From positions 1,426,001-1,490,000 of the forward strand of contig JADJXS010000001.1 in assembly GCA_016710275.1 (NCBI GenBank): a DNA stretch of 64,000 nt, written 5' to 3'. Shown here one piece after another: positions 26,133 through 34,726 of the stretch. The position numbers were made by a program, and so were the translations under genes. The stretch comes from Phycisphaerales bacterium. Its GTDB lineage: Bacteria; Planctomycetota; Phycisphaerae; UBA1845; Fen-1342. How positions within the stretch are numbered: the first letter of the stretch is position 1; each line of letters begins with the position of its first letter. The notes beneath the pieces are model-generated. The model was not told the DNA's origin and did not search any database. It saw only the letters and a program-made list of their open reading frames with translations.

Positions 26133-26206
26133 GCGCCTGTAGCTCAGCCGGACAGAGCAGCGGATTTCTAATCCGCCGGTCGGAGGTTCGAATCCTCTCA
26201 GGCGCG
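26133..26206 (+). tRNA. tRNA-Arg (anticodon UCU)
   Basis: 74 nt with a full cloverleaf. The acceptor stem GCGCCTG pairs with CAGGCGC, with discriminator G. The D-arm is 'AGCTCAGCCGGACAGAGC', the anticodon stem GCGGA/TCCGC has loop TTTCTAA (anticodon TCT at 26167-26169), and the T-loop is GGTTCGAATCC. CCA is not encoded. It reads AGA codons, which are rare in this GC-rich genome. Confidence 0.95.
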
Positions 26207-26429
26207 CTTGCCGGCCAGGCGGCCGCGGCCGCATCGGGGCCGGGGTTGCGAAATGCGCCAAGCAATCCGCCAAGTCGCCTGCGGCAGCCCGCTCTGAATC
26301 GGGGCCGGGCCGCGGCAGGAGCGGGTCCGTTCCGTCGGGCTGCACGTCACCCGATGCGGCTCTGCACAAAGGAGTTGCGAGGATTCGAGTCCCGGCACTC
26401 AGGGCCGCCTTGAGAGCGCTGGAAAGGCA

Positions 26430-26466
26430 AGTGCCGCGCCGTCCCGGGGCGGGCCGACGCGGCACT
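26430..26466. terminator. Inverted repeat between tRNA-Arg and the TlpA gene
   Basis: AGTGCCGCG (26430-26438) pairs with CGCGGCACT (26458-26466) around a GC-rich loop. It lies 3' of both converging genes and could terminate either strand. The rest of 26207-26575 shows no gene. Confidence 0.4.
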
Positions 26467-26575
26467 CGTGATTTCGATTGCAACTGACCTGCTGCGCGGC
26501 CGGCAGTGGTCGCCCCGCGGTTGTCGGCAAGCCGCCGGCCGATTGGCAGCGGTTGCAGGTCAGTGCGGAGTCGCT

Positions 26576-27595
26576 CTATTCCTTCGGCTGCTTGGCCTCG
26601 TAGCCCTTGAGCGTCTCCTTCAGCTCATCGATCATCTTGTCCTCATCCTTCGGGCACAGCTCGATGGCCTTCTTCTGGTACTTGATCGCCTCGCCGACCT
26701 TGCCATTGTCGAACAGGGCGCGGGCGTAGGTGTCCACGATCGCGGCGTCCTTGCCATCACAGGCGTCATAGGCCAGCTTTGCCACCTTCAGCCCCAGCTC
26801 CAGGTCGCGCTTGGTGATCCGCTCGCTGGTGAGCAGCGTCCACGCGAACCAGTTCAGCGCCTGGGCGTCCTTGGCGGCGAGCTTTACGAACTCGTCCGCG
26901 GCGGCCTTGGCCTTCTCCTTCGCTTCGGTGGTATCGGCGTTTTCGCCGGTGATGGTCTGGAAGTAGGTCACACCCGCCATTTGGGTCTTCATCTGGCGCT
27001 GCTCAAGCTCCATGCGCTCGGAGCGCTGCTTCTTCGCCGCGGCCAGGTCCCACTTGCCATTGACGATCTGCTCCAGCGCCTCATCCATCTTGTCGTTCGG
27101 GTCGGCCGGGTTGCCGACGTAGGCCACCTTGCCATCGCGATCGATGATGAACGCGCACGGGATGCCGTTGATGCCGAAAGCCTGCATATAGGCGGCGACC
27201 GTCGGCGTCGGACCTTCGCCCCCTTTCGCGGGCGCGTCGATCGCGACGGTGTACTCCATCTTGGAGCCTTGCTTGGTGACGAACTCCTTGACCGTCTCGA
27301 CCTCTTCCACCTCATCGGTCACGCCGATGAAGACGACGTCCTTCGAGGCATACTTCTTCTGCAGTTCCGTCAGGTGCGGAATGCTCTTGCGGCAGGGGGG
27401 GCACCACGTCGCCCAGAACTCGACGACATAGACCGTCTTGCCCTTGCCGTCCTTCAGGTCCACCGGCTTGCCCTTGACCCATTCCCCGATCTTCAGCGGC
27501 GGCGCGTCCATCCCCAGTTCAGCGTCCGCGGCCACCGCATACGACGCCAGCGCCAGCGCGACAGTCGCGGCGGCCACATTCCGAATCAGCTTCAT
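26576..27595 (-). CDS. TlpA-like thioredoxin with helical C-terminal domain
   Basis: A 339-residue exported protein. Residues 1-22 are a signal peptide ending A-V-A-A. Residues 30-180 form a TlpA/AhpC-type thioredoxin fold with the redox motif 'WCPPC' (Cys65 and Cys68), 'VVFIGVTDE' and the cis-proline 'GINGIPCAFIID'. This should be a thiol-disulfide oxidoreductase of the cell envelope. Residues 190-339 are mostly helical and charged, with TPR-like 'ARALFDNGKVGEAIKYQKKAIEL' spacing, so it may contact partner proteins. 'ggagaga' lies before the ATG at 27595. It stands alone between tRNA-Arg and the divergent comM-like gene; no cytochrome c biogenesis genes are nearby. Confidence 0.85.
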   Translation of the reverse strand: MKLIRNVAAATVALALASYAVAADAELGMDAPPLKIGEWVKGKPVDLKDGKGKTVYVVEFWATWCPPCRKSIPHLTELQKKYASKDVVFIGVTDEVEEVETVKEFVTKQGSKMEYTVAIDAPAKGGEGPTPTVAAYMQAFGINGIPCAFIIDRDGKVAYVGNPADPNDKMDEALEQIVNGKWDLAAAKKQRSERMELEQRQMKTQMAGVTYFQTITGENADTTEAKEKAKAAADEFVKLAAKDAQALNWFAWTLLTSERITKRDLELGLKVAKLAYDACDGKDAAIVDTYARALFDNGKVGEAIKYQKKAIELCPKDEDKMIDELKETLKGYEAKQPKE

Positions 27596-27857
27596 CGTCA
27601 GTCTCTCCAAGTGAACCGCGTCCATCGCGGTGCCGAATTGTCCGAGGGACGGCGCCCACCCGGTCCGCCGCACGAGCGACGGTGTGCCGCGGCCGGGCGC
27701 AGCGGCATTTGCACAAACAGGAATAGTCGCAGGGTCGCCCGGGGTTGTGCCGACCGGGGGCGGCCCGCGACAACATCCTACAAACGCCGCGACCGCCGGG
27801 ACAGGCTCGCGACGAGTTCCGACAATCCCGGGAAACCGTGTCCCTCCTCCCGGCCGA

Positions 27858-27885
27858 TTGCGGCCCCCGAACAACTCCCTACAAT
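27858..27885 (+). promoter_or_regulatory. Promoter of the ComM/YifB gene
   Basis: TTGCGG (27858-27863), 16 nt, then TACAAT (27880-27885). The -10 ends 6 nt before the ATG at 27892, which implies a leaderless mRNA; no SD is seen. Confidence 0.45.
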
Positions 27886-27891
27886 CGCGGC

Positions 27892-29421
27892 ATGCTCGCC
27901 CGCGTCCACAGCATGTCGCTCATCGGGATTGACGCCCGCCCCTGCGAAATCGAGGTCGACGTGACCGGGCGCGGGTTCGCCCATCCCACGATCGTCGGCC
28001 TGCCGGACTCGGCCGTAAAGGAGAGCATCGAGCGGATCCGCAGCGCCGTCACAAACGCCGGTTTCGGTTTCCCGCGCACGCGCACGACGATCAACCTCGC
28101 GCCGGCGGATGTGCGGAAGGAGGGGCCGGCGTTTGACCTGCCGATGGCGATCGGGCTGCTGCTGGCGGATGACCAGTTGCACAGCGAGGAGGCCGGCGAG
28201 TTCCTGGTGGCCGGCGAATTGGCGCTGGATGGACGGGTGCGCCCGATCAAGGGGGCGCTCTCGATGGCAATGCTGGCCCAGCGGATGGGGAAGCGCGGGG
28301 TTGTCGTTCCACGCGAAAATGCGGAAGAAGCCGCCATTGTGCGCGGAATCGACGTCTTTCCGATCACCTCGCTGAGCGAGGCGGCCGCGTTTTTCGGCGG
28401 GGCGCTGCCGCTGGAGGCGGTGGACATAGACCCGCAGGCGCTGCTGACCGATGCAGCGCGGTATGACGTGGATTTCGCCGACGTGCGCGGACAGGAGCAG
28501 ATGAAGCGGGCGCTGCTGATTGCGGCCGCAGGGCGACACAACGTGCTGATGATCGGCCCGCCGGGAACGGGCAAGACCATGCTGGCCAAGCGGCTGCCGA
28601 CGATTCTGCCGCCGCTCTCGCTGGCCGAAGCGCTGGAGACGACGCGGATTTACTCGGCGTCGGGCCAGATGGCCGAGGGGCGAAGCGTGCTGGCGACTCG
28701 GCCGGTGCGCCAGCCGCACCACTCGATCAGCGCCCCGGCGCTGGTCGGCGGCGGGTCGATTCCGACGGCGGGAGAGGTGTCCCTGGCGCATCACGGGGTG
28801 CTGTTCCTGGATGAATTTCCGGAGTTCAGCCGCCCGGTGCTGGAGTCGCTGCGGCAGGTGCTGGAGGATGGGCACGTCACGATCTCGCGGTCGCATAGCT
28901 CGGCTCGTTTCCCGGCGGATTTCGTGCTGGTGGCGGCGATGAACCCCTGCCCCTGCGGCTACTTCACCGACCCGCGCAAGCCGTGCAAGTGCTCCGCGCC
29001 GCAGATTGATCGATACCTGGGGCGGATCAGCGGCCCGCTGCTGGAGCGGATCGACATTCACGTGGAGGTGCCGGCCGTCCCGCTTAACGCGCTCCGCGAG
29101 ATGCGCGCGGGGACGGACAGCGCGGAGATGCGCGGGCGGGTCGAGCAGGCGCAGGCGGCCCAGCGGGTGCGCTTCGGGGATGAGTCGCTGATCTCCAATG
29201 GGCGGATGAGCCCGCGGCAGTTGCGCAAACTGGTGACGCTGGATGCCGCGGGCGAGCGGATACTGCGGCAGGCGGTCTCGGAAATGGGGCTTTCGGCGCG
29301 GGCACATGACAAGGTGCTGCGCGTGGCGCGGACGATCGCGGATCTGGAAGGCTCGGCGGACGTGCGTGAGGCGCACGTGGCCGAGGCGATTCAGTATCGG
29401 AGGCTGGATCGGGGGCTGTAG
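27892..29421 (+). CDS. ComM/YifB-family AAA+ ATPase (Mg-chelatase-like)
   Basis: A 509-residue ATPase. The N-terminal domain (residues 1-170) has 'VDVTGRGFAHPTIVGLPDSAVKES' and 'INLAPADVRKEGPAFDLPMAI', as in YifB/ComM. The AAA+ core follows: Walker A 'GPPGTGKTMLAKRLP', Walker B 'GVLFLDEFPEF', sensor 'ARFPADFVLVAAMNPCPCGYF' and arginine-finger region 'ISGPLLERIDIHVEVP'. The C-terminal Mg-chelatase helical domain ends in 'EAIQYRRLDRGL'. In naturally competent bacteria ComM is a helicase for branch migration during transformation; in others the role is uncertain. The start matches a TACAAT only 6 nt upstream. It is monocistronic and divergent from the TlpA-like gene. Confidence 0.93.
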   Translation: MLARVHSMSLIGIDARPCEIEVDVTGRGFAHPTIVGLPDSAVKESIERIRSAVTNAGFGFPRTRTTINLAPADVRKEGPAFDLPMAIGLLLADDQLHSEEAGEFLVAGELALDGRVRPIKGALSMAMLAQRMGKRGVVVPRENAEEAAIVRGIDVFPITSLSEAAAFFGGALPLEAVDIDPQALLTDAARYDVDFADVRGQEQMKRALLIAAAGRHNVLMIGPPGTGKTMLAKRLPTILPPLSLAEALETTRIYSASGQMAEGRSVLATRPVRQPHHSISAPALVGGGSIPTAGEVSLAHHGVLFLDEFPEFSRPVLESLRQVLEDGHVTISRSHSSARFPADFVLVAAMNPCPCGYFTDPRKPCKCSAPQIDRYLGRISGPLLERIDIHVEVPAVPLNALREMRAGTDSAEMRGRVEQAQAAQRVRFGDESLISNGRMSPRQLRKLVTLDAAGERILRQAVSEMGLSARAHDKVLRVARTIADLEGSADVREAHVAEAIQYRRLDRGL

Positions 29422-29593
29422 CGGTTTGTGGGGCGAAGCGCGCCGGCAATCCGGCTCGTGCCCGGCGTGCAGGGTTGGGGGCAGCGGCGCAATGCGTGTT
29501 TCGGGGCGGGATGAGTTTGCAATTCCACGCCGCGCGGCGAGAATGCCCGGCAATTCGCGCTGGATTCCGCGGTTTCGCGATGCCGGGTGACCC

Positions 29594-30928
29594 ATGACCG
29601 ATACGGCCGACGTTCACGCGCTGCTGCGCGAAGAGCTGTTTGAGGCCTGGGGGCTGCTCTCCACGGAGGAGCGGCTCGAGGGCTTTTCGATCCTGCCGCG
29701 CAGCGAGGCGGAGGATCTTTTCCTCTCGCTGCCCACCATCGACCAGGCCGAGCTGCTGACGGCGCTGCCGGCGGCGGATCGCCGTTCGTGGCTGCGGCTG
29801 CTGCCCCCCGACGACGCCGCCGACGTCATTCAGAACGTCGCCGACGCCGATCGCGACGGGCTGTTGGCGCTGCTCGACGCGGCCACGCTGACCGAGGTCG
29901 CAGCGCTGATGGCGTACAAGGAGGACGTGGCCGGCGGTCTGATGAACCCGCGCTACGCGCGGCTGCGTCCCGAGATGAGCATCGACGAGGCGATCAAGTA
30001 CCTGCGCCGCCTGACCCGCCAGACGATCGAGAACATCTACTACGCGTATGTCATCGACGCCGATCAGACGCTGCGCGGCGTCGTTTCATTCCGCGAGCTG
30101 CTGCTGGCTCCGCCCGATTCGCGCGTCCGCGACATGATGCGCACCGAGCTGGCCACCGTGCCCGACACGATGGACCAGGAGCGCGTGTCCGAGTTGTTCG
30201 CCCAGTACGACCTGCTGGCGCTGCCGGTCGTGGACGCGAACGGGCGGATGAAGGGCATCGTCACGGCGGATGACATCGTGGACGTCGTGAAGGAGGAGGC
30301 CACCGAGGACATTCAGAAGCTCGGTGCGGTTGAGGCGCTGGAAGCGCCGTACATGCAGACCGGCGTGCTGGAGCTGGTGCGCAAGCGCGCCCCGTGGCTG
30401 GTGCTGCTGTTCTGCGGACAGATGATGACGATCAGCGTGATGGAGCATTATGAGGGGAAGCTGGGAGCGATTCTGTTCCTGAACATTTTCATCCCGATCA
30501 TCCTCAGCAGCGGCGGCAATTCCGGCTCGCAGGCGGCGACGCTGGTGGTGCGCGCGCTGGCGCTGGGGGAGATGCGGCTGGCCGAGTGGTGGAAGGTGGT
30601 GCGGCGCGAGGTGCTGATCGGTCTGCTGCTGGGGCTGTCGCTGGGGGTGCTGGGGTTCGGGCGCGTGCTGTTCGGCGGTGCGCGCGGCGCATTCGGGGAG
30701 GACTTCGTCGTGCTCGGGCTGGCGGTGGCGGCCAGCATTGTCGGCGTCGTGGCGTGGGGGACGATTGTCGGGTCGATGCTGCCGTTCCTGCTGCGGCGGA
30801 TGAAGCTCGACCCCGCCAGCGCATCGACGCCCTTCGTCGCGACGCTCTGCGACGTGACCGGGCTGATTCTCTACTTCAACATGGCGACGGCGATTCTGAC
30901 GTCGCGCGGGGGCGCGGGCGGATCGTGA
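29594..30928 (+). CDS. mgtE: MgtE magnesium transporter
   Basis: A 444-residue magnesium channel/transporter. Residues 1-125 form the acidic alpha-helical N domain ('LPPDDAADVIQNV'). Residues 130-250 hold two CBS domains, including 'YVIDADQTLRGVVSFRELL' and 'LPVVDANGRMKGIVTADDI'. The rest is five membrane helices with the family signatures 'SGGNSGSQAATLVVRALALGE' and 'DPASASTPFVATLCDVTG', the second of which lines the Mg site. In characterised MgtE the N and CBS domains bind Mg2+ and close the pore when cytosolic levels are high. The start ATG lacks a strong SD. The gene is free-standing and converges with the cytochrome gene, 14 nt apart. Confidence 0.95.
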   Translation: MTDTADVHALLREELFEAWGLLSTEERLEGFSILPRSEAEDLFLSLPTIDQAELLTALPAADRRSWLRLLPPDDAADVIQNVADADRDGLLALLDAATLTEVAALMAYKEDVAGGLMNPRYARLRPEMSIDEAIKYLRRLTRQTIENIYYAYVIDADQTLRGVVSFRELLLAPPDSRVRDMMRTELATVPDTMDQERVSELFAQYDLLALPVVDANGRMKGIVTADDIVDVVKEEATEDIQKLGAVEALEAPYMQTGVLELVRKRAPWLVLLFCGQMMTISVMEHYEGKLGAILFLNIFIPIILSSGGNSGSQAATLVVRALALGEMRLAEWWKVVRREVLIGLLLGLSLGVLGFGRVLFGGARGAFGEDFVVLGLAVAASIVGVVAWGTIVGSMLPFLLRRMKLDPASASTPFVATLCDVTGLILYFNMATAILTSRGGAGGS

Positions 30929-30942
30929 GATTCCGGTCGGCG

Positions 30943-33111
30943 TCAGTTGCCGAGGATCAGTTGCACGAACGGGTCGATGTCGAAGTTGTTGACGAGCTCG
31001 TCGCCGTTGACGTCCGCCAAGCCGCGATCACAGTCGGGGAAAGCCGCCTCATACAACTGCGGATCGACAATCGCCAGCACGAACGGGTCAATGTCGAAGT
31101 TGTTGATCCGGCCGTCGCAGTTCAGATCGCCGATCAGCAGGTGAATGACGCCGGACTCCATCAGCTCCGGCGTGGACTTGCCGTTGGCCATGTAGAGATT
31201 GTGAAACGTCACGCCCTCCGTGCCGGCGTTGTCGCGGATGAACTCGGCGTATTCCTTGCTGACGGACTGGTAGTACAGCCGCACCTCGGCCTTGGCGGCG
31301 TCCTCGGGCAGCGTGTACAGCGTGTCATCCCAGTTCTGTCCATCGGCATAAGTCGCGCCGACGGGCGCGCCGCCGAACGCGAAGTAGGCGGCGTTCGTGA
31401 AGCCCAGCGGCGGAATGCGATTGTCCTTGTCGAAGCGTGACGCCAGCGCCAGACGGAAGCGCGTCCCCTCCGGCACGCCGCTCGCCGCGGCCACTTCCGC
31501 TCCGACGACGTGATGCGCCTCGTACACCTTGGCCTGCGGATCCTCGGTCAGCACCGCGGTGTCGAAGTCATATCCGCCGGACTCCCCGACCAGCGCGTTA
31601 TCGCCGTCGAGGAATCGGACGTTGACCCACATGCGGCGGCCCTCGGGATAGCCGGTGGGGAGCTTGTGGCCGGTGCGGTTCTCGACGCGCACGCGCAGCT
31701 GCCCGCTGTCGCGGTGCAGCGTCAGTCGCGCGGCGTTCTGCAGCATGTAGCGCGCCCGCGCGATGCCGGCGTCAATCGCCTGGATGTTCAATCCCGGCTC
31801 GCCATCGAGCACGTCCTTCATCACTTCCAGCATGAACGTGTTCGCGCCGGTCAGGTCGTGCAGCGGCAGGTCGGAGCGGATCGGGGCAATCTCGAAGAAG
31901 CAGCCGCGGCCGTCGACGGCGCGCATGTGGCAATCCTGGCAGGAGCGGACGAAATCGCGGTTGCCGCCGAACTCAGGGGCATAGACGCCCTGCGGCGTGT
32001 TGAAGGCGCTGTGAACCCATTCGCTGTAGGTGCGCTGCTCGGCCGCCATGTGCGTGGACGAGGGCATCGTGTTCGGCGCGTCAAACGTCGTGATCGTCAC
32101 GATGCCGGTATTGGGGTCGCGGGCCAGCACCGGGTTGCTCACGTCATGGCAGGTGCCGCACAGGGCCGATTCGCGATGGAAGGGCGAATACAGAAAGTCG
32201 TGTGCACACACGGCGTCGTCGAAGGGGCCGCGGAATCGGAAATTCTCCGTCTCGATGACGTACTGTGCATCGCCGAGATCGACCGGCGCATCAGCCAGCG
32301 CCGCGAGGATGGCTTCGTCCTGCGGGGGGCTGACGCCCGGCTGATAGAACGGATCGACCAGTGAATGGCACAGAGCACAGCTCACGCCGGCGTCCAGGTC
32401 GGACTGCATCATGGCGCTGCCGTCGGTCGGGTGCGACCGTCCGGCCAGCCAGCCGTTGGCCGTGTGACAGCGCAGACAGAGGTCGCCGGATTCGGGGGCG
32501 TCGAGGTTGGCGCGGACGACCGCCGCCTTCCAGAGCGGGTCGCGCCCGGCATAGGCCATCATGCTGCCCTTCCAGTTGAACCCCGGCTCGACCGGCTCGT
32601 CGTAGTTCGCATGACAGGTGAAACAGGTTTCCGGTTCGTCGAGCAGGTTGGGATGGGCCGGTTGCGATCCGGGCAGGTCGAAATCGCGCAGCGTCGTCGG
32701 CAGAATGCCGACCGCGGCGTTGACCACCGTGAACGGCGGACTGGTCGCCTGCCCGACGTTTCCTTCGAAGTCGCGCGCGATCACGCGCACGCGGGCGGCC
32801 GTCGTCGGGCGGTTCTGGACAAACCAGTCGAGTGTGCCGCCGTTGAAGTAATTGGGCGCAAGCGAGACGTAATTCGTGCCGTCAAACGTCACCTGGACTT
32901 CGACTGACGCGACGCCGGTGTCATCGGTGGCGTCCCACAGGATCGTCTGCTGTGACGAGCTGTTGTAGCTCTCGCCGCCCACCGGTTGCAGCACCGTCAC
33001 CATCGGCGGCGTCACGTCGCCCGCCCAGGCGAGCGCCGCCGGCAGGGCGATGAACGAGTACAGGCTGCGAACAACAAGCGTACGACCGCGCGCGAAACCG
33101 GCTCGGAGCAT
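30943..33111 (-). CDS. Exported five-haem cytochrome c with Ig-like domain and dockerin-like tail
   Basis: A 722-residue exported protein. Residues 1-26 are a signal peptide. Residues 28-125 look like an Ig/cadherin-type domain ('VTVLQPVGGESYNSSSQQTILWDATDDTGV'-like). Residues 150-430 contain five C-x-x-C-H haem sites: CFTCH, CLRCH, CALCH, CGTCH and CQDCH, with extra His/Met that may be distal ligands. A beta-rich region with 'TGHKLPTGYPEGRRMWV' follows; this motif is usual in cytochrome c-552/c-554-like planctomycete proteins. Two dockerin-like modules, 'GDLNCDGRINNFDIDPFV' and 'DVNGDELVNNFDIDPFV', close the chain. It is probably an extracellular electron carrier or oxidoreductase. The ATG at 33111 is preferred over 33117 and 33132 because 'agggag' is 8 nt upstream. 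Confidence 0.82.
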   Translation of the reverse strand: MLRAGFARGRTLVVRSLYSFIALPAALAWAGDVTPPMVTVLQPVGGESYNSSSQQTILWDATDDTGVASVEVQVTFDGTNYVSLAPNYFNGGTLDWFVQNRPTTAARVRVIARDFEGNVGQATSPPFTVVNAAVGILPTTLRDFDLPGSQPAHPNLLDEPETCFTCHANYDEPVEPGFNWKGSMMAYAGRDPLWKAAVVRANLDAPESGDLCLRCHTANGWLAGRSHPTDGSAMMQSDLDAGVSCALCHSLVDPFYQPGVSPPQDEAILAALADAPVDLGDAQYVIETENFRFRGPFDDAVCAHDFLYSPFHRESALCGTCHDVSNPVLARDPNTGIVTITTFDAPNTMPSSTHMAAEQRTYSEWVHSAFNTPQGVYAPEFGGNRDFVRSCQDCHMRAVDGRGCFFEIAPIRSDLPLHDLTGANTFMLEVMKDVLDGEPGLNIQAIDAGIARARYMLQNAARLTLHRDSGQLRVRVENRTGHKLPTGYPEGRRMWVNVRFLDGDNALVGESGGYDFDTAVLTEDPQAKVYEAHHVVGAEVAAASGVPEGTRFRLALASRFDKDNRIPPLGFTNAAYFAFGGAPVGATYADGQNWDDTLYTLPEDAAKAEVRLYYQSVSKEYAEFIRDNAGTEGVTFHNLYMANGKSTPELMESGVIHLLIGDLNCDGRINNFDIDPFVLAIVDPQLYEAAFPDCDRGLADVNGDELVNNFDIDPFVQLILGN

Positions 33112-33184
33112 GCGCATCACTCCCTGCAACATTCAAACCGGACACAGAAATTCGGCCGCCCAGCGCGAGCAGGCCTGTATGGCA

Positions 33185-33195
33185 CCCCCCCCCCC
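33185..33195. repeat. C11 homopolymer upstream of the cytochrome gene
   Basis: Eleven C in a row on the + strand, 74 nt upstream of the cytochrome start (G11 on the coding strand). No other single-base run this long was noticed in the window. It lies in the probable promoter or leader. Confidence 0.8.
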
Positions 33196-33368
33196 GATCC
33201 GCGAGAAGCCCCGGACGAGTCCGTCCGGCGGGTGCCGCTCCACGTTCTACTGTAGGGACATCCCGCGCCGGCTGCAATTAGAAACAGGGCAAAGTCCGGT
33301 AATGCCGGCGGTCGCGAACGCCCATGCACGGGCAATATCGACCGGGCTGATAGCGGGTTGGGCGGCGA

Positions 33369-34664
33369 TCAGTCGTATCGAAGCGCTTCGATGGGGTCGA
33401 GCGCGGCGGCTGCTCGGGCGGGGTACAGGCCGAACACGATGCCGATCAGGGCGGAGACGGAGAAGCTCAGGACGATGCTCCACCAGGCGATGATGGTCTG
33501 GAACTCGGCGATGGAGGAAACGATCCAGGCGAACACCACGCCGACGACCACGCCGATGATTCCGCCGCCCAGACTCAGGATCAGCGTTTCGACGAGGAAT
33601 TGTGCGGTGATGTGGTGGCGCTTGGCGCCCAGCGCGCGGCGGATCCCGATTTCCCGGGTGCGCTCGGTGACCGAGGCGAGCATGATGTTCATGATGCCGA
33701 TGCCGCCGACCAGCAGCGAGATACCGGCGATGCTGCCCAGGACGTACTGGGCGCGGCGTTTGGCGGCCTCCGCCTGCTCCAGCAGCGCCAGCGGGACGAT
33801 CATCTCGTAATCCGGCCGGGTGCGGCCGAATTCCAGGACGCGCCCGACCAGCGTGGAGACGCGCCGGACGTTCGATTCCTCGTCCACGTTGATGTAGAGG
33901 TCGCTGAACTCGACGCTGCGGATGTCGCGGCTTCGCCCGCGGATGGTCATCTTGAGGACGCCGTAGCGGCGATCGGCGGTTGCCATCGGGATGTACATGT
34001 CGCGGTTGATGTCGCGCGACTGCACGCCCTTGGCGGGGGTGCCGGCGGTCTGGACCGGACGCAGGACGCCGACCACTTCATAGGGAATGGGGCTGGTGGA
34101 ACGGCTGACCACGGTGATCTGTTTTCCGAGCGGATCCTCCAGCCCGAACAATGCTTCGGCGGCGGTATTCCCGATGACGCAGACCTTGGCTGCGGTCAGC
34201 TCATCGGCGTCATTCAACCGGCGGCCGCGCGCGACGCCGACGTTCACCACGTCGAAGTAGACGCTGGTGACGCCCAGCACGGCGCCGCTGGTCTGGGTCG
34301 AACCGCGCGTCATGCGATCCGCGACGTTGCGCAGCCGGGCGACCCGCGTGATGTTCGGCAGGGCCGAGATGCGCTCGACGTCCGCGGCGGTGATTCCATA
34401 TTTCTGGACGCTCGAGTCGGCGTCGCGCGACTGGCTCGTGCTGACCGGCTCGACGCTGCGGACGATGATGTTGCTCGAACCGAGTAGTCGCAGGTTTGCC
34501 AGTTCCTCCGCGGATGCGCCCTCGCCGATGCTGAGCATGCAGATCACAGCGCCCACGCCGAAGACCATTCCCAGCGCGGTCAGGCACGATCGCAGGCGGT
34601 GGGCGCGCAGGGAGCGCACCCCCATGGAGATCAGTTCGCGTGACATCAGCGACCGAAGGAGCAT
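33369..34664 (-). CDS. MacB-like ABC transporter permease
   Basis: A 431-residue permease of the MacB/FtsX family. There is one N-terminal membrane helix after 'GVRSLRAHRLRSCLTALGMVFGV', then a periplasmic MacB core domain of about 220 residues, then three helices in the FtsX domain ('GSIAGISLLVGGIGIMNIML', 'ERTREIGIRRALGAKR', 'FGLYPARAAAALDPIEALRYD'). The final motif is the family's C-terminal signature. Such permeases work with a cytosolic ATPase and often an adaptor to export peptides, lipoproteins or antibiotics; neither partner is adjacent. ATGs at 34664 and 34646 are both possible. It is divergent from the thiolase gene with 62 nt between starts. Confidence 0.85.
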   Translation of the reverse strand: MLLRSLMSRELISMGVRSLRAHRLRSCLTALGMVFGVGAVICMLSIGEGASAEELANLRLLGSSNIIVRSVEPVSTSQSRDADSSVQKYGITAADVERISALPNITRVARLRNVADRMTRGSTQTSGAVLGVTSVYFDVVNVGVARGRRLNDADELTAAKVCVIGNTAAEALFGLEDPLGKQITVVSRSTSPIPYEVVGVLRPVQTAGTPAKGVQSRDINRDMYIPMATADRRYGVLKMTIRGRSRDIRSVEFSDLYINVDEESNVRRVSTLVGRVLEFGRTRPDYEMIVPLALLEQAEAAKRRAQYVLGSIAGISLLVGGIGIMNIMLASVTERTREIGIRRALGAKRHHITAQFLVETLILSLGGGIIGVVVGVVFAWIVSSIAEFQTIIAWWSIVLSFSVSALIGIVFGLYPARAAAALDPIEALRYD

Positions 34665-34712
34665 TCGCGGAGTCTGTCGCTTCCGCTCCGGGACCGCAAG
34701 CGCCAAGGCCCC

Positions 34713-34718
34713 TATAAT
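34713..34718 (+). promoter_or_regulatory. -10 element of the thiolase gene
   Basis: A perfect TATAAT, 8 nt before the ATG at 34727. No good -35 was found. The distance fits a leaderless transcript, and no SD is present. Confidence 0.5.
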
Positions 34719-34726
34719 GCCCGCAA

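Noticed and set aside
23950..26142. Long open frame on the + strand opposite the amylase gene
   Set aside because: Antisense shadow of a GC-rich gene; no family motifs, while the minus strand has a complete GH13 enzyme.
26374..26400. Second T-loop-like 'ggattcgagtccc' after tRNA-Arg
   Set aside because: An extra base breaks the T-stem and no other tRNA arms are present; regarded as chance.
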